A DNA stretch of 64,000 bases from Hydractinia symbiolongicarpus (taxonomy: Eukaryota; Cnidaria; Hydrozoa; Anthoathecata; Hydractiniidae), in NCBI RefSeq assembly GCF_029227915.1, contig NC_079888.1:21680001-21744000 (forward strand). The letters run 5' to 3'. Position numbers and translations under genes: made by a program. The notes below the pieces were generated by a model, which was not told the origin of the DNA, ran no database searches, and was given only the letters and a program-made list of their open reading frames with translations. Shown one piece after another: positions 22,590-37,300 of the stretch (position 1 is the stretch's first letter; each line of letters begins with the position of its first letter).

Positions 22590-25500
22590 CCGAACAATTT
22601 TTTAAATTATTTTTTCACCACTAAAGCCCATGAGACTTGTAGTTTTCAGAAATGTTTTCATTTTTGATGAGACATTTAATGAAAGTGGTTTAATCGCCGG
22701 CAAACGAAAACCCGCGATTTCCCGTAAATCCCGGGCTTGGCTCGTATAGTCGAATGTATACAAAGAAAGTACCCAGGGAGTAAACTCATTTCCCGAACGA
22801 TTTTTTAAATTACTTTTTCACCACCAAAACGCATGAGACTTGTAGTTTTCAAAAATGTTTTCATTTTTGATGAGACGCTTAATGAAAGGGGTTTAATCGC
22901 CGGCAAACGAAAACCCTCGATTTCCCGTAAATCCCGGTCTTGGCCTGTATAGTCGAATATGTACAAAGAAAGTACCCTGTAAGTAAACTCATTTCAAGAT
23001 CGATATTTCAAATTATTTATTCACCACTAAAACGCATAAGTCTTGTAGTTTTCAAAAATATTTTCATTTTTGATGAGACGTTTAATGAAAGAGGTTTAAT
23101 CGCGGGCAAACGAAAACCCGCGATTTCCCGTAAATCCCGGGCTTGGACCGTATAGTCGAAAGTATACAAAGAAAGTACCCAGGAGTAAACTCATTTCCCA
23201 AACGATTTTTTAAATTATTTTGTAACCACTAAAACGCATGAGACTTGTAGTTTTCAAAAGTGTTTACATTTTTGATGAGACGCTGAATAAAAGAAGTTTA
23301 ATCGCCGGCAAACGAAAACCCGCGATTTCCCATAAATCCCAGGCTTGGACCGCATAGTCAAAAGTATAGAAAGAAAGTACCCTGTGAGTAAACTCATTTC
23401 CCGAACGATTTTTTAAATTATTTTTTCACCACTAAAACGCATGAGACTTGTAGTTTTTAAAAATGTTTTCATTTTTGATGAGACGCTGAATAAAAGAAGT
23501 TTAATCGACGGCAAACGAAAACCTGCGATTTCCCGTAAATCCCGGACTCGGCCCTTATAGTGAAAAGTATACAAAGAAAGTACCCAGGGAGTAAACTCAT
23601 TTCCCAGACGATTTTTTAAATTATTTTTTCACCACTAAAACGCATGAGACTTGTAGTTTTCAGAAATGTTTTCATTTTTGATGAGACGCTTAATGAAAGT
23701 GGTTTAATCTCCGGCAAACGAAAATCCGCGATTTTCCGTAAATACCGGACTCGGCCCGTATAGTCAAAAGTATACAAAGAAAGTACCCAGGGAGTAAACT
23801 CATTTCCAGAACGATTTTTTATATTATTTTTTTCCCACTAAACGCATGAGGCTTGTAGTTTTCAAAAATGTTTTTAAATTTGATGGGACGCTGAATAAAA
23901 GAAGTTTAATCGCGGCAAACGAAAACCCGCGATTTCCGGTAAATCCCGGACTCGGCCCGTATAGTCAAAAGTATACAAGGAAAGTACCCAGTGAGTAAAC
24001 TCATTTCCCGAACGAATTTTTAAATTATATTTTCACCACTAAAACGCATGAGACTTGTAGTTTTCAGAAATGTTTTCATTTTTGATGAGACGCTTAATAA
24101 AAGTGGTTTAATCGCCGGCAAACGAAAACCCGAGATTTCCCGTAAATCACGGGCTTGGCCCGTATAGTCGAATGTATACAAAGAAAGTACCCTGTGAGTA
24201 AACTCATTTCCAAACGATTTTTTAAATTATTTTTTCACCACTAAAACGCATGAGACTTGTAGTTTTTAAAAATGTTTTCATTTTTGATGAGACGCTGATT
24301 AAAAGAAGTTTAATCGCCGGCAAACGAAAACCCGCGATTTACCGTAAATCCCGGACTCGGCCCGTACAGTCAAAAGTATACAAGGAAAGTACCCAGTGAG
24401 TAAACTCATTTCCCGAACGAATTTTTAAATTATTTTTTCACCACTTAAACGCATGAGACTTGTAGTTTTCAGAAATGTTTTCATTTTTGATGAGACGCTT
24501 AAGGAAAGTGGTTTAATCGCCGGCAAACGAAAACCCGAGATTTCCCGTAAATCACGGGCTTGGCCCGTATAGTCGAATGTATACAAAGAAAGTACCCTGT
24601 GAGTAAACTCATTTCCAAACGATTTTTTAAATTATTTTTTCACCACTAAAACGCATGAGACTTGTAGTTTTTAAAAATGTTTTCATTTTTGATGAGACGC
24701 TGATTAAAAGAAGTTTAATCGCCGGCAAACGAAAACCCGCGATTTACCGTAAATCCCGGACTCGGCCCGTATAGTCAAAAGTATACAAGGAAAGTACCCA
24801 GTGAGTAAACTCATTTCCCGAACGAATTTTTAAATTATTTTTTCACCACTAAAACGCATGAGACTTGTAGTTTTCAGAAATGTTTTCATTTTTGATGAGA
24901 CGCTTAATGAAAGTGGTTTAATCTCCGGCAAACTAAAATCCGCGATTTTCCGTAAATCCCGGACTCGGCCCGTATAGTCAAAAGTATACAAAGAAAGTAC
25001 CCAGGGAGTAAACTCATTTCCAGAACGATTTTTTATATTATTTTTTTCCCACTAAACGCATGAGGCTTGTAGTTTTCAAAAATGTTTTTAAATTTGATGG
25101 GACGCTGAATAAAAGAAGTTTAATCGCCGGCAAACGAAAATCCGCGATTTCCCGTAAATCCCGGACTCGGCCCGTATAGTCAAAAGTATACAAGGAAAGT
25201 ACCCAGTGAGTAAACTCATTTCCCGAACGAATTTTTAAATTATTTTTTCACCACTAAAGCCCATGAGACTTGTAGTTTTTAACAATGTTTTCATTTTTGA
25301 TGGGACGCTGAATAAAAGAAGTTTAATCGCCGGCAAACGAAAATCCGCGATTTCCCGTAAATCCCGGACTCGGCCCGTATAGTCAAAAGTATACAAAGAA
25401 AGTACCCAGGGAGTAAACTCATTTCCCGAACGAATTTTTAAATTATTTTTTCACCACTAAAACGCATGAGACTTGTAGTTTTCAGAAATGTTTTCATTTT

Positions 25501-26263
25501 TGATGAGACGCTTAATGAAAGTGGTTTAATCGCCGGCAAACGAAAACCCGAGATTTCCCGTAAATCACGGGCTTGGCCCGTATAGTCGAATGTATACAAA
25601 GAAAGTACCCTGTGAGTAAACTCATTTCCAAACGATTTTTTAAATTATTTTTTCACCACTAAAACGCATGAGACTTGTAGTTTTTAAAAATGTTTTCATT
25701 TTTGATGAGACACTGATTAAAAGAAGTTTAATCGCCGGCAAACGAAAACCCGCGATTTACCGTAAATCCCGGACTCGGCCCGTATAGTCAAAAGTATACA
25801 AGGAAAGTACCCAGTGAGTAAACTCATTTCCCGAACGAATTTTTAAATTATTTTTTCACCACTAAAACGCATGAGACTTGTAGTTTTCAGAAATGTTTTC
25901 ATTTTTGATGAGACGCTTAATGAAAGTGGTTTAATCTCCGGCAAACTAAAATCCGCGATTTTCCGTAAATCCCGGACTCGGCCCGTATAGTCAAAAGTAT
26001 ACAAAGAAAGTACCCAGGGAGTAAACTCATTTCCAGAACGATTTTTTATATTATTTTTTTCCCACTAAACGCATGAGGCTTGTAGTTTTCAAAAATGTTT
26101 TTAAATTTGATGGGACGCTGAATAAAAGAAGTTTAATCGCCGGCAAACGAAAACCCGCGATTACCGGTAAATCCCGGACTCGGCCCGTATAGTCAAAAGT
26201 ATACAAGGAAAGTACCCAGTGAGTAAACTCATTTCCCGAACGAATTTTTAAATTATTTTTTCA
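22590..26263 (+). repeat. Satellite A tract duplicated at 1-3876
   Basis: The order of monomer subtypes and private variants matches 1-3876. Examples are agacatttaatg at the start, taatcgcggcaaac (1320 and 23911), aaataccgga, agacactgat (3324 and 25711) and gattaccgg (3773 and 26162). The offset is 22,589 bp up to about 2540, then 22,387 bp, so this copy lacks about one monomer near 25130-25260, where a chimeric monomer is seen. Only scattered base differences are visible, so the duplication is recent. Confidence 0.9.
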
Positions 26264-28300
26264 CCACTAAAACGCATGAGACTTGTAGTTTTCAGAAATG
26301 TTTTCATTTTTGATGAGACGCTTAATGAAAGTGGTTTAATCGCCGGCAAACGAAAACCCGAGATTTCCCGTAAATCACGGGCTTGGCCCGTATAGTCGAA
26401 TGTATACAAAGAAAGTACCCTGTGAGTAAACTCATTTCCAAAACGATTTTTTAAATTATTTTTTTACCACTAAAGGCATGAGACTTGTAGTTTTCAAAAA
26501 TATTTTCATATTTGATGGGACGCTGAATAAAAGAAGTTTAATCGCCGGCAAACGAAAATCCGCGATTTCCCGTAAATCCCGGACTCGGCCCGTATAGTCA
26601 AAAGTATACAAAGAAAGTACCCAGGGAGTAAACTCATTTCCCGAACGAATTTTTAAATTATTTTTTCACCACTAAAACGCATGAGACTTGTAGTTTTCAG
26701 AAATGTTTTCATTTTTGATGAGACGCTTAATGAAAGTGGTTTAATCGCCGGCAAACGAAAACCCGAGATTTCCCGTAAATCACGGGCTTGGCCCGTATAG
26801 TCGAATGTATACAAAGAAAGTACCCTGTGAGTAAACTCATTTCCAAACGATTTTTTAAATTATTTTTTCACCACTAAAACGCATGAGACTTGTAGTTTTT
26901 AAAAATGTTTTCATTTTTGATGAGACGCTGATTAAAAGAAGTTTAATCGCCGGCAAACGAAAACCCGCGATTTACCGTAAATCCCGGACTCGGCCCGTAT
27001 AGTCAAAAGTATACAAGGAAAGTACCCAGTGAGTAAACTCATTTCCCGAACGAATTTTTAAATTATTTTTTCACCACTAAAACGCATGAGACTTGTAGTT
27101 TTCAGAAATGTTTTCATTTTTGATGAGACGCTTAATGAAAGTGGTTTAATCGCCGGCAAACGAAAACCCCAGATTTCCCGTAAATCACGGGCTTGGCCCG
27201 TATAGTCGAATGTATACAAAGAAAGTACCCTGTGAGTAAACTCATTTCCAAACGATTTTTTAAATTATTTTTTCACCACTAAAACGCATGAGACTTGTAG
27301 TTTTTAAAAATGTTTTCATTTTTGATGAGACGCTGATTAAAAGAAGTTTAATCGCCGGCAAACGAAAACCCGCGATTTACCGTAAATCCCGGACTCGGCC
27401 CGTATAGTCAAAAGTATACAAGGAAAGTACCCAGTGAGTAAACTCATTTCCCGAACGAATTTTTAAGTTATTTTTTCACCACTAAAACGCATGAGACTTG
27501 TAGTTTTCAGAAATGTTTTCATTTTTGATGAGACGCTTAATGAAAGTGGTTTAATCTCCGGCAAACGAAAATCCGCGATTTTCCGTAAATCCCGGACTCG
27601 GCCCGTATAGTCAAAAGTATACAAAGAAAGTACCCAGGGAGTAAACTCATTTCCAGAACGATTTTTTATATTATTTTTTTCCCACTAAACGCATGAGGCT
27701 TGTAGTTTTCAAAAATGTTTTTAAATTTGATGGGACGCTGAATAAAATAAGTTTAATCGCCGGCAAACGAAAACCCGCGATTTCCGGTAAATCCCGGACT
27801 CGGCCCGTATAGTCAAAAGTATACAAGGAAAGTACCCAGTGAGTAAACTCATTTCCCGAACGAATTTTTAAATTATTTTTTCACCACTAAAACGCATGAG
27901 ACTTGTAGTTTTCAGAAATGTTTTCATTTTTGATGAGACGCTTAATGAAAGTGGTTTAATCGCCGGCAAACGAAAACCCGAGATTTCCCGTAAATCACGG
28001 GCTTGGCCCGTATAGTCGAATGTATACAAAGAAAGTACCCTGTGAGTAAACTCATTTCCAAAACGATTTTTTAAATTATTTTTTTACCACTAAAGGCATG
28101 AGACTTGTAGTTTTCAAAAATATTTTCATATTTGATGGGACGCTGAATAAAAGAAGTTTAATCGCCGGCAAACGAAAATCCGCGATTTCCCGTAAATCCC
28201 GGACTCGGCCCGTATAGTCAAAAGTATACAAAGAAAGTACCCAGGGAGTAAACTCATTTCCAGAACGATTTTTTATATTATTTTTTTACCACTAAACGCA
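26264..28300 (+). repeat. Satellite A, continuation with 8-monomer spacing
   Basis: The subtypes continue those of the preceding tract. The gaggcttg marker occurs at 26075 and 27695, 1,620 bp or eight monomers apart, against six in the tract before it. The monomer with aaaggcatgag and atttgatggg is present at about 26475 and 28095, also about 1,620 bp apart. The unit size therefore changes within the array. Confidence 0.8.
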
Positions 28301-31300
28301 TGAGATTTGTAGTTTTTAAAAATGTTTTCATTTTTGATGAGACGCTGAATAAAAGAAGTTTAATCGCCGGCAAACGAAAACCCGCGATTTCCCATAAATC
28401 CCAGGCTTGGACCGCATAGTCAAAAGTATAGAAAGAAAGTACCCAGGGAGTAAACTCATTTCCCGAACGATTTTTTAAATTATTTTTTCACCACTAAAAC
28501 GCATGAGACTTGTAGTTTTTAAAAATGTTTTCATTTTTGATGAGACGCTGAATAAAAGAAGTTTAATCGACGGCAAACGAAAACCTGCGATTTCCCGTAA
28601 ATCCCGGACTCGGCCTTTATAGTGAAAAGTATACAAAGAAAGTACCCAGGGAGTAAACTCATTTCCCAGACGATTTTTTAAATTATTATTTCACCACTAA
28701 AGCCCATGAGACTTGTAGTTTTTAAAAATGTTTTCATTTTTGATGAGACGCTGAGTAAAAGAAGTTTAATCGCCGGCAAACGAAAACCCGCTATTTCCCG
28801 TAAATCCCGGACTCGGCCCGTTTAGTCAAAAAAATACAAGGAAAGTACCCAGTGAGTAAACTCATTTCCCGAACGAATTTTTAAATTATTTTTTCACCAC
28901 TAAAACGCATGAGACTTGTAGTTTTCAAAAATGGTTTCATTTTTGATGAGACGCTGAATAAAAGATGTTTAATCGCCGGCAAACGAAAACCTGCAATTTC
29001 CCTTAAATCCTGGACTCGGCCCGTATAGTCAAAAATATACAAAGAAAGTACCCAGGGTGTAAACTCATTTCCCGAACGATTTTTTAAATTATTTTTTCAC
29101 CACTAAAACGCATGAGACTTGTAGTTTTCAAAAATGTTTTCATTTTTGATGAGAAGCTGAATAAAAGAAGTTTAATCGCCGGCAAACGAAAACCTGCGAT
29201 TTCCCGTAAATCCCGGACTCGGCCCTTATAGTCAAAAGTATACAAAGAAAGTACCCAGGGAGTAAACTCATTTCCCAAACGATTTTTTAAATTATTTTTT
29301 CACCACTAAAACGCATAAGACTTGTAGTTTTCAAAATTGTTTTCATTTTTGATGAGACGCTGAATAAAAGAAGTTTAATCGCCGGCAAACGAAAACCCGC
29401 GATTTCCCGTAAATCCCTAGCTTGGCCCGTATAGTCAAAAGTATACAAAGAAAGTACCCAGGGAGTAAACTCATTTCCAGAACGATTTTTAAAATTATTT
29501 TTTCACCACTAAAACGTATGAGACTTGTAGTTTTCAGAAATGTTTTCGTTTTTGATGAGACGCTTAATGAATGTGGTTTAATTGCCGGCAAACGAAAACC
29601 CGAGATTTCCCGTAAATCACGGGCTTGGCCCGTATAGTCGAATGTATACAAGGAAAGTACGCAGTGAGTAAACTCATTTCCCGAACGAATTTTTAAATTA
29701 TTTTTTCACCACTAAAACGCATGAGACTTGTAGTTTTCAGAAATGTTTTCATTTTGATGAGACGCTTAATGAAAGTGGTTTAATCGCCGGCAAACGAAAA
29801 CCCGCGATTTCCCGTAAATCCCGGGCTTGGCCCGTATAGTCGAATGATACAAAGAAAGTACCCTGTGAGTAAACTCATTTCCAAAACGATTTTTTGAATT
29901 ATTTTTTTACCACTAAACGCATGAGACTTGTAGTTTTCTAAAATGTTTTCATATTTAATGGGACGTTGAATAAAAGAAGTTTAATCGTCTGCAAACGAAA
30001 ATCCCCGATTTCCCGTAAATCCCGGACTCGGCCCGTATTGTCAAAAGTATACAAAGAAAGTACCCAGGGAGTAAACTCATTTCCAGAACGATTTTTTATT
30101 TTATTTTTTTACCACTAAACGCGTGAGACTTGTAGTTTTCAAAAATGTTTTCATATTTGATGGGACGCTGAATAAAAGAAGTTTAATCGCCGGCAAACGA
30201 AAACCCGCGATTTCTGGTAAATCCCGGGCTTGGCCCGCATAGTCAAAAGTATACAAAGAAAGTACCCAGGGAGTAAATTCATTTCCCGAACGATTTTTTA
30301 AATTATTTTTTCACCACTAAAACGCATGAGACTTGTAGTTTTCAAAAATGTTTTTATTTTTGATGAGACGCTGAATAAAAGATGTTTAATCGCCGGCAAA
30401 TGAAAACCTGCAATTTCCCTTAAATCCTGGACTTGGCCCGTATAGTCGAAAGTATACAAAGAAAGTACCCAGGGTGTAAACTCATTTCCCGAACGATTTT
30501 TTAAATTATTTTTTCACCACTAAAACGCATGAGACTTGTAGTTTTCAAAAATGTTTTCATTTTTGATGAGACGCTGAATAAAAGATGTTTAATCGCCGGC
30601 AAATGAAAACCTGCAATTTCCCTTAAATCCTGGACTTGGCCCGTATAGTCGAAAGTATACAAAGAAAGTACCCAGGGTGTAAACTCATTTCCCGAACGAT
30701 TTTTTAAATTATTTTTTCACCACTAAAACGCATGAGACTTGTAGTTTTTAAAAATGTTTTCATTTTTGATGAGACGCTGAATAAAAGAAGTTTAATCGCC
30801 GGCAAACGAAAACCTGCGATTTCCCGTAAATCCCGGACTCGGCCCTTATAGTCAATAGTATACAAAGAAAGTAAACTCATTTCCCAAACGATTTTTTAAA
30901 TTATTTTTTCACCACTAAAACGCATGAGACTTGTAGTTTTTAAAAATGTTTTCATTTTTGATGAGACGCTGATTAAAAGAAGTTTAATCGCCGGCAAACG
31001 AAAACCCGGGATTTCCTGTAAATCCCGGACTCGGCCCGTATAGTCAAAAGTATACAAGGAAAGTATCCAGTGAGTAAACTCATTTCCCGAACGAATTTTT
31101 AAATTATTTTTTCACCACTAAAACGCATGAGACTTGTAGTTTTCAGAAATGTTTTCTTTTTTGATGAGACGCTTAATGAAAGTGGTTTAATCTCCGGAAA
31201 ACGAAAATCCGCGATTTTCCGTAAATCCCGGACTCGGCCCGTATAGTCAAAAGTATACAAAGAAAGTACCCAGGGAGTAAACTCATTTCCAGAACGATTT

Positions 31301-34300
31301 TTTATATTATTTTTTTCCCACTAAACGCATGAGGCTTGTAGTTTTCAAAAATGTTTTTAAATTTGTTGGGACGCTGAATAAAAGAAGTTTAATCGCCGGC
31401 AAACGAAAACCCGCGATTTCCGGTAAATCCCGGACTCGGCCCGTATAGTCAAAAGTATACAAGGAAAGTACCCAGTGAGTAAACTAATTTCCCGAACGAA
31501 TTTTTAAATTATTTTTTCACCACTAAAACGCATGAGACTTGTAGTTTTCAGAAATGATTTCATTTTTGATGAGACGCTTAATGAAAGTGGTTTAATCGCC
31601 GGGAAACGAAAACCCGAGATTTCCCGTAAATCACGGGCTTGGCCCGTATAGTCGAATGTATACAAAAAAGTACCCTGTGAGTAAACTCATTTCCAAAACG
31701 ATTTTTTAAATTATTTTTTTACCACTAAAGGCATGAGACTTGTAGTTTTCAATAATATTTTCATATTTGATGGGACGCTGAATAAAAGAAGTTTAATCGC
31801 CGGCAAACGAAAATCCGCGATTTCCCGTAAATCCCGGACTCGGCCCGTATAGTCAAAAGTATACAAAGAAAGTACCCAGGGAGTAAACTCATTTCCAGAA
31901 CGATTTTTTATATTATTTTTTTACCACTAAACGCATGAGATTTGTAGTTTTTAAAAATGTTTTCATTTTTGATGAGACGCTGAATAAAAGAAGTTTAATC
32001 GCCGGCAAACGAAAACCCGCGATTTCCCATAAATCCCAGGCTTGGACCGCATAGTCAAAAGTATACAAAGAAAGTACCCAGGGAGAAAACTCATTTCCCG
32101 AACGATTTTTTAAATTATTTTTTCACCACTAAAACGCATGAGACTTGTAGTTTTCAAAAATGTTTTCATATTTGATGGGACGCTGAATAAAAGAAGTTTA
32201 ATCGCCGGCAAACGAAAACCCGCAATTTCCGGTAAATCCCGGGCTTGGCCCGCATAGTCAAAAGTATACAAAGAAAGTACCCAGGGAGTAAACTCATTTC
32301 CCGAACGATTTTTTAAATTATTTTTTCACCACTAAAACGCATGAGACTTGTAGTTTTCAAAAATGTTTTCATTTTTGATGAGACGCTGAATAAAAGATGT
32401 TTAATCGCCGGCAAATGAAAACCTGCAATTTCCCTTAAATCCTGGACTTGGCCCGTATAGTCGAAAGTATACAAAGAAAGTACCCAGGGTGTAAACTCAT
32501 TTCCCGAACGATTTTTTAAATTATTTTTTCACCACCAAAACGCATGAGACTTGTAGTTTTCAAAAATGTTTTCATTTTTGATGAGACGCTGAATAAAAGA
32601 TGTTTAATCGCCGGCAAATGAAAACCTGCAATTTCCCTTAAATCCTGGACTTGGCCCGTATAGTCGAAAGTATACAAAGAAAGTACCCAGGGTGTAAACT
32701 CATTTCCCGAACGATTTTTTAAATTATTTTTTCACCACTAAAACGCATGAGACTTGTAGTTTTTAAAAATGTTTTCATTTTTGATGAGACGCTGATTAAA
32801 AGAAGTTTAATCGCCGGCAAACGAAAACCCGCGATTTCCCGTAAATCCCGGACTCGGCCCGTATAGTCAAAAGTATACAAGGAAAGTACCCAGTGAGTAA
32901 ACTCATTTCCCGAACGAATTTTTAAATTATTTTTTCACCACTAAAACGCATGAGACTTGTAGTTTTCAGAAATGTTTTCATTTTTGATGAGACGCTTAAT
33001 GAAAGTGGTTTAATCGCCGGGAAACGAAAACCCGAGATTTCCCGTAAATCACGGGCTTGGCCCGTATAGTCGAATGTATACAAGAAAAGTACCCTGTGAG
33101 TAAACTCATTTCCAAAACGATTTTTTAAATTATTTTTTTACCACTAAAGGCATGAGACTTGTAGTTTTCAATAATATTTTCATATTTGATGGGACGCTGA
33201 ATAAAAGAAGTTTAATCGCCGGCAAACGAAAATCCGCGATTTCCCGTAAATCCCGGACTCGGCCCGTATAGTCAAAAGTATACAAAGAAAGTACCCAGGG
33301 AGTAAACTCATTTCCAGAACGATTTTTTATATTATTTTTTTACCACTAAACGCATGAGATTTGTAGTTTTTAAAAATGTTTTCATTTTTGATGAGACGCT
33401 GAATAAAAGAAGTTTAATCGCCGGCAAACGAAAACCCGCGATTTCCCATAAATCCCAGGCTTGGACCGCATACTCAAAAGTATACAAAGAAAGTACCCAG
33501 AGAGTAAACTCATTTCCCGAACGATTTTTTAAATTATTTTTTCACCACTAAAACGCATGAGACTTGTAGTTTTTAAAAATGTTTTCATTTTTGATGAGAC
33601 GCTGAATAAAAGAAGTTTAATCGACGGCAAACGAAAACCTGCGATTTCCCGTAAATCCCGGACTCGGCCCTTATAGTCAAAAGTATACAAAGAAAGTACC
33701 CAGGGAGTAAACTCATTTCCCGAACGAATTTTTAAATTATTTTTTCACCACTAAAACGCATGAGACTTGTAGTTTTCAAAAATGTTTTCATTTTTGATGA
33801 GAAGCTGAATAAAAGAAGTTTAATCGCCGGCAAACGAAAACCTGCGATTTCCCGTAAATCCCGGACTCAGCCCTTATAGTCAAAAGTATACAAAGAAAGT
33901 ACCCAGGGAGTAAACTCATTTCCCAAACGATTTTTTAAATTATTTTTTCACCACTGAAACGCATAAGACTTGTAGTTTTCAAAATTGTTTTCATTTTTGA
34001 TGAGACGCTGAATAAAAGAAGTTTAATCGCCGGCAAACGAAAACCCGCGATTTCCCGTAAATCCCTAGCTTGGCCCGTATAGTCAAAAGTATACAAAGAA
34101 AGTACCCAGGGAGTAAACTCATTTCCGGAACGATTTTTAAAATTATTTTTTCACCTCTAAAACGTATGAGACTTGTAGTTTTCAGAAATGTTTTCGTTTT
34201 TGATGAGACGCTTAATGAATGTGGTTTAATCGCCGGCAAACGAAAACCCGAGATTTCCCGTAAATCACGGGCTTGGCCCGTATAGTCGAATGTATACAAA

Positions 34301-37300
34301 GAAAGTACCCAGGGAGTAAACTCATTTCCAGAACGATTTTTTATATTATTTTTTTACCACTAAACGCATGAGATTTGTAGTTTTTAAAAATGTTTTCATT
34401 TTTGATGAGACGCTGAAGAAAAGAAGTTTAATCGCCGGCAAACGAAAACCCGCGATTTCCCATAAATCCCAGGCTTGGACCGCATAGTCAAAAGTATACA
34501 AAGAAAGTACCCAGGGTGTAAACTCATTTCCCGAACGATTTTTTAAATTATTTTTTCACCACTAAAACGCATGAGACTTGTTGTTTTTAAAAATGTTTTC
34601 ATTTTTGATGAGACGCTGAATAAAAGAAGTTTAATCGACGGCAAACGAAAACCTGCGATTTCCCGTAAATCCCGGACTCGGCCCTTATAGTGAAAAGTAT
34701 ACAAAGAAAGTACCCAGGGAGTAAACTCATTTCCCAGACGATTTTTTAAATTATTATTTCACCACTAAAGCCCATGAGACTTGTAGTTTTTAAAAATGTT
34801 TTCATTTTTGATGAGACGCTGAATAAAAGAAGTTTAATCGCCGGCAAACGAAAACCCGTAAATCCCGGACTCATCCCGTATAGTCAAAAGTATACAAGGA
34901 AAGTACCCAGTGAGTAAACTCATTTCCCGAACGAATTTTTAAATTATTTTTTCACCACTAAAACGCAAGAGACTTGTAGTTTTCAAAAATGGTTTCATTT
35001 TTGATGAGACGCTGAATAAAAGATGTTTAATCGCCGGCAAACGAAAACCTGCAATTTCCCTTAAATCCTGGACTCGGCCCGTATAGTCAAAAGTATACAA
35101 AGAAAGTACCCAGGGTGTAAACTCATTTCCCGAACGATTTTTTAAATTATTTTTTCACCACTAAAACGCATGAGACTTGTAGTTTTCAAAAATGTTTTCA
35201 TTTTTGATGAGAAGTGGAATAAAAGAAGATTAATCGCCGGCAAACGAAAACCTGCGATTTCCCGTAAATCCCGGACTCGGCCCTTATAGTCAAAAGTATA
35301 CAAAGAAAGTACCCAGGGAGTAAACTCATTTCCCAAACGATTTTTTAAATTATTTTTTCACAACTAAAACGCATAAGACTTGTAGTTTTCAAAATTGTTT
35401 TCATTTTTGATGAGACGCTGAATAAAAGAAGTTTAATCGCCGGCAAACGAAAACCCGCGATTTCCCGTAAATCCCTAGCTTGGCCCGTATAGTCAAAAGT
35501 ATACAAAGAAAGTACCCAGGGAGTAAACTCATTTCCAGAACGATTTTTAAAATTATTTTTTCACCACTAAAACGTATGAAACTTGTAGTTTTCAGAAATG
35601 TTTTCGTTTTTGATGAGACGCTTAATGAATGTGGTTTAATCGCCGGCAAACGAAAACCCGAGATTTCCCGTAAATCCTGGGCTTGGCCCGTATAGTCGAA
35701 TGATACAAAGAAAGTACCCTGTGAGTAAACTCATTTCCAAAACGATTTTTTGAATTATTTTTTTACCACTAAACGCATGAGACTTGTAGTTTTCTAAAAT
35801 GTTTTCATATTTAATGGGACGTTGAATAAAAGAAGTTTAATCGTCTGCAAACGAAAATCCGCGATTTCCCTTAAATCCCGGACTCGGCCCGTATTGTCAA
35901 AAGTATACAAAGAAAGTACCCAGGGAGTAAACTCATTTCCAGAACGATTTTTTATTTTATTTTTTTACCACTAAACGCGTGAGACTTGTAGTTTTCAAAA
36001 ATGTTTTCATATTTGATGGGACGCTGAATAAAAGAAGTTTAATCGCCGGCAAACGAAAACCCGCGATTTCCGGTAAATCCCGGGCTTGGCCCGCATAGTC
36101 AAAAGTATACAAAGAAAGTACCCAGGGAGTAAACTCATTTCCCGAACGATTTTTTAAATTATTTTTTCACCACTAAAACGCATGAGACTTGTAGTTTTCA
36201 AAAATGTTTTCATTTTTGATGAGACGCTGAATAAAAGATGTTTAATCGCCGGCAAATGAAAACCTGCAATTTCCCTTAAATCCTGGACTTGGCCCGTATA
36301 GTCGAAAGTATACAAAGAAAGTACCCGGGGTGTAAACTCATTTCCCGAACGATTTTTTAAATAATTTTTTCACCACTAAAACGCATGAGACTTGTAGTTT
36401 TTAAAAATGTTTTCATTTTTGATGAGACGCTGAATAAAAGAAGTTTAATCGCCGGCAAACGAAAACCTGCGATTTCCCGTAAATCCCGGACTCGGCCCTT
36501 ATAGTCAATAGTATACAAAGAAAGTAAACTCATTTCCCAAACGATTTTTTAAATTATTTTTTCACCACTAAAACGCATGAGACTTGTAGTTTTTAAAAAT
36601 GTTTTCATTTTTGATGAGACGCTGATTAAAAGAAGTTTAATCGCCGGCAAACGAAAACCCGCGATTTCCCGTAAATCCCGGACTCGGCCCGTATAGTCAA
36701 AAGTATACAAGGAAAGTACCCAGTGAGTAAACTCATTTCCCGAACGAATTTTTAAATTATTTTTTCACCACTAAAACGCATGAGACTTGTAGTTTTCAGA
36801 AATGTTTTCTTTTTTGATGAGACGCTTAATGAAAGTGGTTTAATCTCCGGCAAACGAAAATCCGCGATTTTCCGTAAATCCCGGACTCGGCCCGCATAGT
36901 CAAAAGTATACAAAGAAAGTACCCAGGGAGTAAACTCATTTCCAGAACGATTTTTTATATTATTTTTTTCCCACTAAACGCATGAGGCTTGTAGTTTTCA
37001 AAAATGTTTTTAAATTTGATGGGACGCTGAATAAAAGAAGTTTAATCGCCGGCAAACGAAAACCCGCGATTTCCGGTAAATCCCGGACTCGGCCCGTATA
37101 GTCAAAAGTATACAAGGAAAGTACCCAGTGAGTAAACTCATTTCCCGAACGAATTTTTAAATTATTTTTTCACCACTAAAGCGCATGAGACTTGTAGTTT
37201 TCAGAAATGTTTTCATTTTTGATGAGACGCTTAATGAAAGTGGTTTAATCGCCGGGAAACGAAAACCCGAGATTTCCCGTAAATCACGGGCTTGGCCCGT

